Shown one piece after another: positions 22,595 through 34,108 of a DNA stretch of 64,000 bases (its first letter is position 1; the number at the start of each line of letters is the position of its first letter). The position numbers and the translations under genes were made by a program. The DNA is taken from the NCBI GenBank assembly GCA_007258455.2, contig VDFB02193867.1:565705921-565769920 (forward strand), given 5' to 3'. Source of the stretch: Sequoia sempervirens. Taxonomy: Eukaryota > Streptophyta > Pinopsida > Cupressales > Cupressaceae. Below the pieces are notes generated by a model. The model was not told the origin of the DNA and ran no database searches. It saw only the letters and a program-made list of their open reading frames with translations.

Positions 22595-23120
22595 CATCAA
22601 ACTTCGTGGGTAAGCTCTTGAGGACTTTCTCCACAATCCTTTGATCATCAATGATCTCAACATTCAGTCTCAATTGGCTTAGCAAACTTGAGAGTCTTGT
22701 GTGGAAAACTGAGATGGACTCACTATCCTTCATTTCAAGAGTCTCAAACTCTCTTCGAAGCATCTAGAGCTTCACCAATCTGACCTTGTTAGTTCCTTTG
22801 TAGTTTGTTTGGAAGATTTCCCAAGATTCCTTTGCATAGTTAGTTGTTGCTATTATGGGAAAAATGGCCTCTATTAAGGCTGCTTCTATCAAACTCAATG
22901 CCTTAGCATCTTTCCTCATTAATTCCTTCAACTGGTTCTTCTGGTTATTTGTAAGCACAACATATAATATTGGATCAGTCACATCATTAAACCCATTAAC
23001 CACAAACTCCCACAAATCATTTGCAACCATAATGGTCTTCATCTTCTTTGCCCAAACATCATAGTTCTATCCATTAAAGGACGGTGGCTACTGCCAGCTC
23101 TTTCCTTCATCTCTAGCCAT
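22595..23120 (-). pseudogene. gag: Ty1/copia gag (UBN2-type), 5' part
   Basis: Reading the minus strand from ATG 23120, the N-terminus is followed by 'NYDVWAKKMKTIMVANDLWE', then 'MRKDAKALSLIEAALIEAIF' and 'AKESWEIFQTNYKGTNKVR'. After a stop come 'LRREFETLEM', 'ESISVFHTRLSSL' and 'KVLKSLPTKFD'. This is the gag-polypeptide of plant copia elements (UBN2 family). It is cut off at 22595 by the end of the gypsy LTR, so the zinc knuckle and pol are missing. In-frame TAGs near the start (after 'KSWQ' and 'FNG') and in the middle show it is dead. Confidence 0.85.
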
Positions 23121-23186
23121 TTCTCCTGCACAAGAACTCAATACCCAGAAAAAAAATTCCCTAACTCATGAGGAAATAGGGCCTAT

Positions 23187-23199
23187 GGCTCTGATACCA
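23187..23199 (-). promoter_or_regulatory. Copia PBS, initiator Met tRNA type
   Basis: On the minus strand this reads TGGTATCAGAGCC, the classic complement of the initiator methionine tRNA 3' end. It directly abuts the LTR. Confidence 0.9.
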
Positions 23200-23906
23200 T
23201 GTAAAGACTTCTAATGCTTTGATACTATGTCAAATTTTTAAACAAAACAAAATCCACAAAGCTGCTACTTTGTTTTCCAACCAAACTGGAAATACACAAA
23301 TCAAAACTTTGCTTCCTATTCAATAAATGGAAATGAACAATACAGGAAAGATAAAACTTAAACTACTGAAAGCTAACACTAAGCTATGAACTTCAATCTA
23401 CTGGGAGCAATCAATTGCTCAACCAAAAACAGATAACTTCAGGAGCTACTAGGAGCTCACTGGCATCAGCTACACAGAGCTCTTTAGGAGCAACTCTACT
23501 GACACACAAAAAAAATAGCTACTACTGTTTAGGAGCTTTCAGAAGCTCACACAAAAAATCATTCTTTGAATCACACAAAGAATAAAGAACATTCCCTTCA
23601 AACTACTGCTACTTAGGAATTCAACTTCTCTAGATTTACAACTAAATCTTTTCAACTGACAGAATAATCTGCCTTCATTCTTTTTGTCTTCAACAAACAT
23701 TCCCTCTCAAATTCGAAATCACCTACCAGCATTGAATTGGAATTCAAAAATTCCTAACTTCATTAATTCTACTGCAGTCTTTAGGTGCACATTAGGAGCA
23801 AGTGGGGAAGGAAATCCCCAAAAAAATATTTTAGCTACAGGCATCGAATACCTTTGACAGGTAGGTGCCAACGGGAAGAGGCTCAGGGACAATCAATTTT
23901 CCAACA
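23200..23906 (-). repeat. 5' LTR of the copia element (707 bp)
   Basis: On the minus strand it begins TGTTGGAAAATTGATTG and ends CTTTACA next to the PBS. This is the common copia terminus TGTTGG...CA. The partner LTR and the rest of the element are not in the window. The LTR itself is rich in short 'aggagct' repeats (about 23450-23550). Confidence 0.85.
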
Positions 23907-23910
23907 GTTC

Positions 23911-24119
23911 AATGTGTCCATCTAGAATGGCCCTAACAAAGAACTGTAACTTATATATAGTTAAATGGGTCCAACAAGAATTGTTTTAAAGGTGCTATTG
24001 CAAGTTTTAAATATATGTTTGTTCTACGCACATATATTTAACTGTATCACTCAAGCTAGCATGGTGGACTATAGTGCGTCCATCTAGAATGGTCCTAACA
24101 AAGAACTGTAACTTTGATT
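23911..24119. repeat. Pair of ~43-bp direct repeats flanking 120 bp
   Basis: 'gtccatctagaatgg(c/t)cctaacaaagaactgtaact' occurs at about 23915 and 24081. The copia LTR ends immediately before the first copy. The repeat is probably an old local duplication. Confidence 0.7.
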
Positions 24120-26588
24120 ATGAGGAACTAGCATCACAACCCATCTCTTTTACTAAAGAAACATTGTTTGAGGACTCATTTAAATCAAAACAACTTTTGC
24201 TATTTGCTATTTGCTATTACAGATTTTTCTATTTCCCATTTCAGTTTTACGCATTCATTTTTGCTCGCACGCTGCTTCAGAGATTCGCATTTGCTGTTTG
24301 GTGCGGTCCTGCGAGTTGCAAAACTTCGCACGGTATTTACTGCTACCTTTAATCTCACCTAATACTTTCACTGCCACAATCCGATATTTCCTCCATACTT
24401 ACCTTTTGTCATGAGATTTTTATTGCACAGTCAGTGACTGCCGTTGAAATCAGAAGAGTTGTTCAATACTGATCAGCTTCATCCAAGAGTTTTGGTAGAT
24501 GTAAGGCATGTAGATTTTTTAACCAGTATATTAGGATTCAAGATCTCTGCACCAATCATGATTGCTCCCAACAACTTTGCATAAGTTAGCCCATCCTAAA
24601 GGTATTTTTCCTAGAGCCAATTTGTTGTTGATTTTTTCACCTTTTGCTTATTAGACTTAGTCCAAAAAACTTGGTCATGTATTCTTCCTAATAGAGGAGC
24701 TAGCGATAGCAAGGGTTGCAGCAGATCTGTTGATACAATTATGGTAAAATCAATAAAGTTTCTAAGCCATTATTGTTTTTGTTGAATTTATATTTGATGG
24801 TCCAGTGACTTGCAAAGAAGTTTGTCATCTGGTGTCAGTTTTTGAACAACACAACACACATACTATATAGGTTAAAGTGCCACTATTTCCTTAATCACCT
24901 AGGTTGGTTGTTATACCGAGTCTTTAACATACTAATTTCATTACTCTGTAGATTGTTTCATTTTTTGCGAGTAACACTGTTGAGGAGATTGCAGCCACTG
25001 GTGATGTTGTTCGTTTTCTTCAATAATCTTTAATGAAATACATAAACCAATTTCTCAAATTAAAAAGTAGGAGATTTTCCTTCAAATGCAGGAGATTTTT
25101 GAAATATGTCTGGATTTTTATTTAAATCTTTACAAAGCAACTACAAAATTAAGAGTCACGACCACGACTAACCATGTGCATAGCACGAACAAACTATTTG
25201 TTTCTTGAAAAAAATAAAAAACAAACTATTTGTTTCCTGAAATAAATAAATAAAAATGCAAATCGTCTGTGTTCCATTTAAGCTACTCCGCTTTCGAAAT
25301 TCACCACAAAATAATTGAAAGGAGAGATCTACACGAAAACAATGATTTATTCAATACAAGGAGGAAATTATGTAGCATATTGTTTTGAGGAGGTTGAAGA
25401 TTCTAGTTTTACAGTCTGCTTACCTTCATCCGACATGTTGTCAATGGAGAGCTCAGGACAAGGCTGCTAAGGCGAACTAGATCTTTGTAATTAAAGCCCC
25501 TTTACAGGAAGATAGTCCAAAAAAGATTATATCCTTGAGCGGTTGAATGAAATTTTAAAATATTTGGCAATTGTATGACTATATTTGGAAAGCGCTAATG
25601 AGTTGTAATCTGTTTTTGGTGCTGGCAGAAAATCAAGGAAGATGCAGAGAAGAGCAGACTTATGATTTGCTAAAGGTAAAGTTTCTGACACCGATGTGAA
25701 AAACTGCAAGGAAAGACGAATGATTTAATGTCTTGATGGTGACGCATTTAAAGGGATATAAAACAGTGGAAAGCATCAGACAGGAAAAAAATTTAATCGA
25801 CTCCCATAGTACGACAAACAATACAAACATTGATCTTCAATTGTAGCTCGCTCTTCCTCACATTGGATATGCCTTCGGCGTAAATAATAATTTTAAAATT
25901 AAATAGATAATTACGAATTTAAACTATTTTATATCAAATTTTAAAATTTAAATTTAAGATAAGGAGATGATTCCTTATAATTAAAAGCTTCACAATTAGT
26001 TTTATAAAATTCCAGTCAAAATAATTGACCATAGTTGAAAGCTTCAACTGGGTGATTCACCATTGTTGAGAGCTTCACAATTATTTTTAAAAATGAGGTA
26101 ATTTACTAAAACAAATGAAGGTAACGGTTGGAAACTTCAATTCCGTAAACATACCCTTTATTTACCATAGACTTTTATACTTAACTATTCACATTGAAAT
26201 TAAAATAAATACGACTTTGATAAAAATAAATAAAAAAATGAAAGCATTTTGGATTCCAGCTACTTACCTAGCACATTTGTACCAAATACCACTATAGAAT
26301 CATTGGCCGACCCGGAAATTGCAACTAGATTTTCGTCGCCGACGCCGCCGCATTTTGTGAACGCGGTTCCATTGTCCTAAACAAAGCATCAGGACGAAAG
26401 AATGGAGGAGCAAATTTTTTCAACAGAAATAAGAATTAATGATCCGGCATACGCGTTTTCCTACTCCTTACGGCAATCCAATGCAGTGGACCTTTTCAAT
26501 ATCTTACCATGCTTTCCTAAATGAGTAGTTAGGGAAGCGCAATCGGAAAGCAACTGTGCGTAATCGTGTGTTTCCCGTGCTTTGGATG
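24120..26588. other. Intergenic spacer upstream of laccase
   Basis: AT-rich sequence with no recognisable protein, RNA gene or element end on either strand. The small frames at 24074-24352 and 24842-25033 lack any family signature and have the composition of the surrounding spacer. The region from about 26300 may hold distal promoter sequence of the laccase gene. Confidence 0.5.
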
Positions 26589-26595
26589 TATAAAT
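26589..26595 (+). promoter_or_regulatory. TATA box of the laccase gene
   Basis: TATAAAT lies 63 bases before the ATG at 26658, leaving room for a short 5' leader of about 30-40 bases. It is the only well-placed TATA motif near the start. Confidence 0.6.
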
Positions 26596-26657
26596 GAACT
26601 ACGGGTTTTCTAAATATCTCCATAAGTTTAAGCCGCGTTGCTCGTAAAGTATCAAGC

Positions 26658-29600
26658 ATGGCAAGGTTGTCAAGTGTGCTAAGATTAAGCTCGCTTCTTT
26701 GTTTAATTCTGGTAGCACCATGGGCGGCTTCTGCAGCCCTTGTCCACCACAATTTCACCGTGAGTTTGTTTCAACCATTCTTTAGAAGCCTAAGAGTTAC
26801 ATACGCCTGATGTAATGATCCGTATTCAGTATGAGCTAAGATATGATGTTTACCTTGTTACAGATTGGAACGCAGAGCGTGATTAGAGTATGCAACACGC
26901 AGACGCTTGTAACAGTGAATGGACAGTATCCCGGCCCGAGTATTACCGTGCGTGAAGGGGATAATCTTGTTGTTCATGTGCAGAACAATGCACCATATAA
27001 TGTTACTCTACATTGGTAACAAAGATTATATTCAAGTATCAATTAATTTTAAAATTAAAGGGCTATCTGCTTAGAGACTATAATTGTTTATGATTGTACA
27101 GGCATGGAGTACGGCAGTTGAGATCGTGCTGGGCAGACGGACCGGCCTACGTAACGCAGTGTCCGATTACCCCTGGGAATAAGTTTACGTACGATTTTAC
27201 CATCACGGGACAGGAAGGGACGCTGTGGTGGCATGCGCATATCACATATCTGAGAGCTACTGTGCATGGAGCATTAGTTATTTTGCCCCCGGTTGGAAAC
27301 GATTATCCGTTTCCAAAACCAGATGCCGAGATTCCTATTATTTTAGGTAAAACCCTTAAAGTATTCTATCGTGTCGTTGGAAAGAATTATTGAGCTTTCT
27401 GTCGGAAAGTAATTTCTTCCGTTGATTGCGGAAATAGAAATTACAGTTTTGCATTAGCAGTATCTATTGTAATTAGAAATAAATTATAATTTTGTTAAGT
27501 TTTTATGTAGTTTGCATGTTCTAGATTTTTCTTGTGAGTTGTAAATTCCTCTATAAAGAGTTTTTGATCAAACAATCAACTCTGATAAAGCAGTAAAAAT
27601 ATAATTTGTGTGCAGCAGCATATTGGGAGAATTGTTGTATTTATGTTTATCTGAATCAATGCATCGAACAAATTATTGTGTTTCTATGTATTTATGTTAA
27701 TTTCTTTCATGTGTTATGTTTTCTTTTTTAATCTCCATTCAATCTAACACTCCCAAGGAGAGAGCGGGCAGCTTGCATGTAAACTGTCCAGACTGAAAGC
27801 ACTCGGCCACCTCGATTTTTATTTTAGCCACGAAGTGAAGATATCCCTCGTACAAACACTTTGCTTTACGTCTTCTTTTAAGAAATTTTTCCCATACAAA
27901 TATTTTTCTTTACGTCTAAAAACGGTAAAATTCCAATTCTTCAGCTCTACATAAACAGTCAATTATACTAATTCAATATTTGTGTTTACGACCTCTTTAA
28001 GATTCTATAGAGTAGTTTCTCATGAAATATTTATCAGTAAACCATCACATCATGTCAAAAATGTAGACGCAAGCTTTGACGTTACCTTTCAGACATAGAA
28101 AAAGAATTCTCATGAGATCAGATAAAAATCTGTTTTACGCTCTCTTTAAGTTTAAGCTATGCCATGACCTCTTCGAAATCTATCCAATAAATGTTGATAT
28201 CTTTGTATTATGGGGAAATATTATTAATAAAAGATACTTAGGATGGATGAAATAATATGTATTTTTCAAAGTCAAGTAGAATAATTTATAAAGAGTTTAA
28301 TTTAAATTAGGTTGTGTGATGGGAAGCTGTAAATAGATTAAACAGTTATGTCTACAGGCTTATAAAATCAGGATGTTTATCCTTTTTCTCTGTATAGTAT
28401 TTAGGGCTAATGTTCTAAATTTCTTCCTATTGTTAATATACACCTAAAAGAAAAGATAACAGAATATGGGTTGATAAGTAGGAGGTATTTTTCCACAGCG
28501 TGTCAAATTATGATACTGCTATCAGGATTCAACCGTGTAGTTTCAAGTCAAACTCATTGACCCATGTTTCATGAGTAGTGGTTCAGTTTAATTTTACATT
28601 GTCTGTTTAATTTTACATTGTCTACTGTGTTCAGGTGAATGGTGGAATGCCAATGTGGAAGATGTAATAGCAGATGCCGTTCGAAGAGGAGCTGTACCAA
28701 ATGATTCGGATGCATACACCATCAGTAGCCAGCCAGGAGATTTTTTCCCCTGCTCTTCAAATGGTTTGTGTATTAACAGAGTATTATTAAACAAAGCATA
28801 GATCGATAGTAGTTTTCGACAGATAATTAAACAATGAATGAATTGGGAATGCAGATACAACGAGAATACTGGTCGAGGCGGGAAGAACCTACCTGCTGAG
28901 GATCGTAAACTCTGCCATGATTCATTCCTACTTCTTCAAGATTGCGCAACACAATATGACTGTTGTGGCCGTGGATGCCGTGTATACCAAACCATATGAA
29001 ACAGATGTGCTTCTCACACACCCGGGTAACACCATGGATGTGCTCATAACGACTTCTCAGCAATCCGGACAGTTTTACATTGGCACCCGCGTATACAACA
29101 GTCAACCTACTGGAACTGGATTCTTAAATACCACCACAACTGCAATATTATTACAATACCAGGACTGCAGTAATACGTCTGTACCCATGCTGCCCAATTT
29201 TCCTGCATTCAACGATACCACAACGGCATTCAAATTCAGTAGCGAGCTCAGAAGTTTGAGGGCTTCAGTGCCTCAGACTGTAGACGAGGAAATGTTTATG
29301 ACAGAGGGGTTTGGACTTGTTAGCTGTCCCAACAATTCGTGCGCGGGTCTCTTTGGCGGTAGAGCTGTTGGAAGCTTTAGTAATATTTCATTTGTAAGGC
29401 CGGATATTGCTGTTTTGCAGGCTTACTATTTTTGTATAGATGGAGTGTTTACAAGAGATTTCCCAAATAATCCTCTGCTGGCATTTAATTACACGGGAAC
29501 TGTGCCACGGAGTCTTTGGGAACCCGAGTTGGGGGCGAAGGTAAAGGTTTTAAAATTCAATAGTAGTGTCCAAATAGTGTTTCAGAACACTGGGATTATC

Positions 29601-30083
29601 ACACTGCAGAACCATCCTATACACCTTCATGGCCATGATTTTTATGTTGTGGGGTAAGGCTTTGGCAACTATAATTCCCAAACAGATCCTGCAAATTTCG
29701 ATCTTGAAGATCCACAGATGATGAACACCCTGGGAGTTCCTACAGCTGGGTGGGCTGCCATCCGATTTAGGGCCAATAATCCAGGTAAGATGGTTTAAAT
29801 TGTACTATTTTGAGCGGAGAGTAAATGTTATAGTTTCGAGCCATATATCTGGGCACAACTGTTTATAAACCCGAATTTACAATGACTTTTTTTTTTGTCT
29901 TCAAAAGTAAATTAGATAATAGAATTCGTTTGTTTCTGTTGTTACATAACAGGGGTTTGGCTGATGCATTGCCATTTTGAATCCCATTCGGAGCTTGGTT
30001 TTGAGATGGTGTTTATTACCGAGGATGGGCTAGGAAGTTTGGACAAGTTGCCTCCTCCTCCACCTGATCTACCTCAGTGCTAG
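26658..30083 (+). pseudogene. Laccase (plant multicopper oxidase), six exons, one in-frame stop
   Basis: Laccases are secreted copper enzymes that oxidise phenols such as monolignols in the cell wall while reducing O2 to water. Six exons join in phase: 26658-26759, 26864-27015, 27102-27346, 28635-28763, 28855-29784 and 29953-30083. This gives 563 codons, the usual family length. A signal peptide (MARLSSVLRL..., ending near Ala-26) is followed by the cupredoxin domains. Copper-ligand motifs are HWHG (residues 84-87), WWHAH, HPIHLHGH and HCH-x3-H-x3-G-F, with a Phe at the axial position. All introns are GT-AG. A TAA at 29655-29657 (codon 477) replaces the Gln expected in 'VVG-Q-GFGNYN'. It would remove the last 86 residues, including HCH, so the product should be inactive. 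Everything else is intact, so this is either a recent pseudogene or a base-call error. Confidence 0.9.
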
Positions 30084-31407
30084 AAGCCTAGATGGTCATG
30101 ATCTTCAACTATCCCGTGGCTTTTTGAAAAAAAGCCAATTTCAAACGAAGTTTAATAAGCCATGAGATTGAGAAATTCCTTTCGAGGACTGTTCAGATTC
30201 CATAATAAAAGAGACATTGAGTGGCGCTTTGAAAGAATATAAAGTGAAAAGTCGCCACCTTTAACATGTCAACAGAGTATGGCTCTTGTAACAGTTATTA
30301 ATTTCAAAGTGAAATTTCCCGAATCATAATATAGGCAATTATATTGTAGCCCTCACTCAAGTTTGTTTTATATAGTAACGAAATGTAAATCTCCATGGTG
30401 CATTGGTTTTAAGTTTAAATGGAATATAAATTTTAAAAAATAAAAATGATAGATGATGGGAGGTACAATTATTTATGATATATTATAGGAATGATAATAT
30501 GAAATGTATGACACATACCATCTAAGCAATCTTCATATTCAATGAATTCAAAGAGCATTTTATCAAAAGCTACAAAAGAATATTTGACTATCATTCAAAA
30601 TTAAATCTTATAACTATTTTATTTTGTTAGTTTGTTATTATTTTAAGAATTTTCTTCCACAAATTGATTAAAAATAACATTTACTTTAATTTTAATTTTT
30701 TATAAATTTTATAAGTGATAAAATATACAAGAGCTCCTAGTTGTTAGATGAATCATTCAATAACAGTAGACTGCGAATACCCAGTTAGAATAATGTAAAA
30801 ACTGAAAAGGAGATGGATATGTTTAATCAACCGAACATATGCCATGCTCTTTGCACCCACTTTATCAAATAATATTTAAATAAGTATTTATTTATTAATT
30901 CATTATTGATTTCTTATGTCCAATGCTTGGTGTGGCTTACACATGTTATGGTTTTATGGGCCAACCTTAGTCATTTATGTTTCGGATGAGATAAATTGAG
31001 ATAATTTAAAATGAATTTGACCATATGCTAAGCCTAATTTGTATACTCATAATTTTATATATAAATCTTGATAATATCTTAAATAAATTATGTTTACTAA
31101 GTCAAACATGGAAAATTATGATTTGCATTTGGATATTACATAAGGTTTTGGATAATGTGATTTAATTATTACGCTTATGGCATGTAATTACATCGAGAGG
31201 CATTATACAGTGAAAGCATTCAACGAATATTCTTCGTAAAGTTTTTGAAGCTACATTGAAAATGACAGGCATAAAATATATACATATACATATGGAAAAT
31301 AGAAATATTAAATTCATTAAAAGTTAATTTAATAAAAAACTAATCTTGTTTCTTGCTTCCGTAACTTTTTTTCCCTAACCATTGCTCTCTAATCGTTCTT
31401 GCGCATT
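30084..31407. other. AT-rich spacer 3' of laccase
   Basis: The first ~250 bases are likely 3' UTR and termination sequence (AATAAA-like 'cataataaaag' near 30200). The rest is AT-rich with no gene, RNA or element end seen. Confidence 0.5.
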
Positions 31408-31800
31408 TATGTTGTACGAATGTGAACAAAGACTCTTCAGAATATAGTAGACCCAAATGAAAAAGACCATTTGCAAGCTTTAGAATGAGCCAACGAAAGA
31501 CTCAAGCTATTTCAACTTGATGTTTTAGACTATGATGTAATGGTTGCTGCAATCAATGGTGAAAAATAATCAATAAAAAATTATCCTGCTGCAGATTTGG
31601 TATCCAGTGTAAAAGACTCTTGTGGAGAAAGCGGCATGGGAATACGTCCAGACCCACAAAAAAGACATGGTGGTTGTTCATCCTTCCACTTACTTGGGAC
31701 CTCATTTACAACCCAAATTGAATGCCAGCTCTGCTGCTCAGGATTTCCATGGTGGCTCCAGTGGTCCCATCGTGCAGGCAACACATGTTTGTTTGCAACC
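31408..31800 (+). pseudogene. Relic of a cinnamoyl-CoA-reductase-like (SDR) gene
   Basis: Two pieces of an NADP-dependent extended short-chain reductase can be read. The first (31408-31562) has 'YVVR', 'DPNEKDHLQALE', 'ANERLKLFQLDVLDYD' and 'AAING', matching the region just after the Rossmann G-x-x-G-x-x-G in the cinnamoyl-CoA reductase / dihydroflavonol reductase family. The second (about 31598-31800) has 'WYPV-KTLVEKAAWEY', the catalytic Y-x3-K site, then 'VVVHPSTYLGPHLQPKLNAS'. Stops interrupt both, one of them inside Y-x3-K. About 80 residues between the pieces are missing, as are the N-terminus and the C-terminal third. The two pieces follow each other within about 40 bases with no intron, so this is a deleted copy or a processed fragment. 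Confidence 0.75.
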
Positions 31801-33706
31801 TGGACCTCTTTAGCTGTTAATTTATTTCAAATTTTTTATACATGAATTTTGTGAGGATGCGTGGGGCAATGCATGTCTTAGGTTTTTCCAGAGGTTAAAC
31901 CTGTTTAAGGTTTTCCTTTTTACTGCATGAACTTTTGAGAAAGTGTGGGCAATTTTCAATTGGGTTTGAATTGAATTTATGACCTTAATTGTAATGCCAT
32001 TTTTCTTTGCAAGTTATTACATGCAAGTAATTTGATTAGTAAAATCATCAAGTTCAAAGAAATTTTCTTTAGCTAGTGAATTTTAAAGTTTATGAAGTTT
32101 GATCATGGTTCTAAATTGACTATACTTGCATCAAATTTAATTTCTACTTCTATTCTTTGTAGCTTGAGCTTGCTAAATCAAGCGGCTTCACTCACCTGCA
32201 ACCATGTGCTTTGAAAATATTTTGGTGAATTGTGGATATTTATATTTTTACCTTACATGTCTATCTGTCTTGTTGTGCTTGTATTTTAAGGTCTATAAAA
32301 TTTGCACTTGTGTGCCCGGTTTACAAAGTACCATGTTCATGTAGAGGTAATTTGCAATCTATATTTTGCATATAATTGTTTTGTAATAGTATTTGGAGGG
32401 TCTTTGGTTAAATTTCTTTTTTATTTCTTATCCATGGGCTTAGCTCTAGCTTGAAAATTTTATCTATTTTTATATCAAAATTAAAAGCCAATGCAACATG
32501 ATAACATATTATAAAACATATTACATGGTCAAAATGTTGAGGGAATTCAAATGGTTATATTATGTCATGTGTTGGATTTTTCCTCAAAAATACACATGTC
32601 AATATAAATGATTAAGAGTTTCTTAGAGACTCCAAACCCACCATGGGAAGCACTGATACCAATATGTATGAATACTAATATAATATATTGTAGACATGCA
32701 AAATTAGTATTATNNNNNNNNNNNNNNNNNNNNNNNNNNNNNNNNNNNNNNNNNNNNNNNNNNNNNNNNNNNNNNNNNNNNNNNNNNNNNNNNNNNNNNN
32801 NNNNNNNNNNNNNCCATCATTGGCATTATATCATTTAGCTTATCTTAGCAAGGATTGGGAAAGGGCTATTTTCTACAATAGTACCAATCCAATATGACAT
32901 GTTATTTACTTCATGATTTATTGTATGTTTTCATCTATTTTATCTAATCCTTTTGTTGTTTTGATTGCATCATTAAAACATGTTGACTCATCTCATATGG
33001 ATGTTAAAATCTTGATTTGTTTTAAACTAACCATGCTAATGTGTGTTGTTTGTTTTGAGCAAAATTTAGATTTCACCATCTACATATATAAGTGATGAAT
33101 AATCCATTACACAAGGTTAAATTGCAACATGGTAGACAAGAAAGGCACCTCATGTAAATCCATAATTATAAATTGCATGTAATTTGATATTACAATGGTT
33201 GAAGAGTGTAGAGAGCTCACCACTTTTATTTGAAATAACATTGCCCAAAAGAGATTACTAAATCATTGTATATTTTTGAAGAAGAATTGTGTAGCTAATA
33301 TCTGATCATATTAATCTTATATCTCATCAGTGATTTAAGGTGATGAATTTTTTTGGAAAGATGAGCTCCTATCAACCATCAATTTTCCTTATCTTATGCT
33401 TTCTTAAAGGTTTTATATATAAAAAGGTATAATGTTAAATATTAAATACTTGGTGATTTTAAAACTAAAAAATATTATGATTGATCAAATGAATGCCAAC
33501 AAGTGAATATCATGCTCTCTCATAACTCTCTATCCTCCCACTCTCCTACCTGTTTAAATGGTTTTTCTCACCTAATGGTTCTTTGTCTCCTCCTGCATGT
33601 GATTTGGCACTACCTACTCTTGGTGGTGCCTCTATTTTTCTACCTATGCTACACGAAATAGCCCTTGTTTTTCCTTCAATTAAGATCTTTCTTGTGGTGG
33701 AGGGGT
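31801..33706. other. AT-rich spacer with assembly gap
   Basis: No gene or recognisable element was seen on either strand apart from the gap at 32714-32813. The open frames at 32608-32838 (runs through the gap) and 33583-33807 are not genes. Confidence 0.5.
32714..32813. other. Assembly gap (100 N)
   Basis: There are exactly 100 N, a conventional placeholder for a gap of unknown size. Distances across it are not reliable. Confidence 0.98.
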
Positions 33707-34108
33707 CTATTTTAGGTGAAAGAATAAAAATTTATTCCCCCAAGTACATAGTTTATTCTTTAACTTATTTAAGTACCATTTCCACATATCAGAAAGTGAA
33801 ACTTTGAACCCAAACGGAATACCCAAGTAGTGAGAGATCTTCCCATGTTTAATTTTCTTCCACTTTTTTGATATCCAATCAGGTATAGGGTCAGTTTTCA
33901 CCGTAAGGTATTTAGTTTTATGAGTAGCCAACTTAGAACCAGACACAACACAATATAATTCAAGAGCCCCCATCACATTCTCTATCTCCTCTTTTGAGTT
34001 ATGCAGGAAAAGTAAACTATCATAAAAAAATTGTGAATTAAGAATTGCATCACCATTAGGTAAATAAATACCCCTTATCATGTACTTTTGATTATACTTC
34101 TACAAAAT
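33707..34108 (-). pseudogene. LINE reverse transcriptase, C-terminal piece
   Basis: On the minus strand this reads 'MIRGIYLPN', 'NSQFFYDSLLFLHNS', 'SGSKLATHKTKYL', 'HYLGIPFG' and 'LKNKLCTWGNKFL', the palm and thumb of plant non-LTR RT. The F-A-D-D box is degenerate: the first Asp has become Tyr. It is the continuation of the piece at 44809-46070, separated from it by the LTR element inserted between 34109 and 44808. Confidence 0.85.

Noticed and set aside
32608..32838. Open frame across the N run
   Set aside because: It only exists because unknown bases were translated through the gap.
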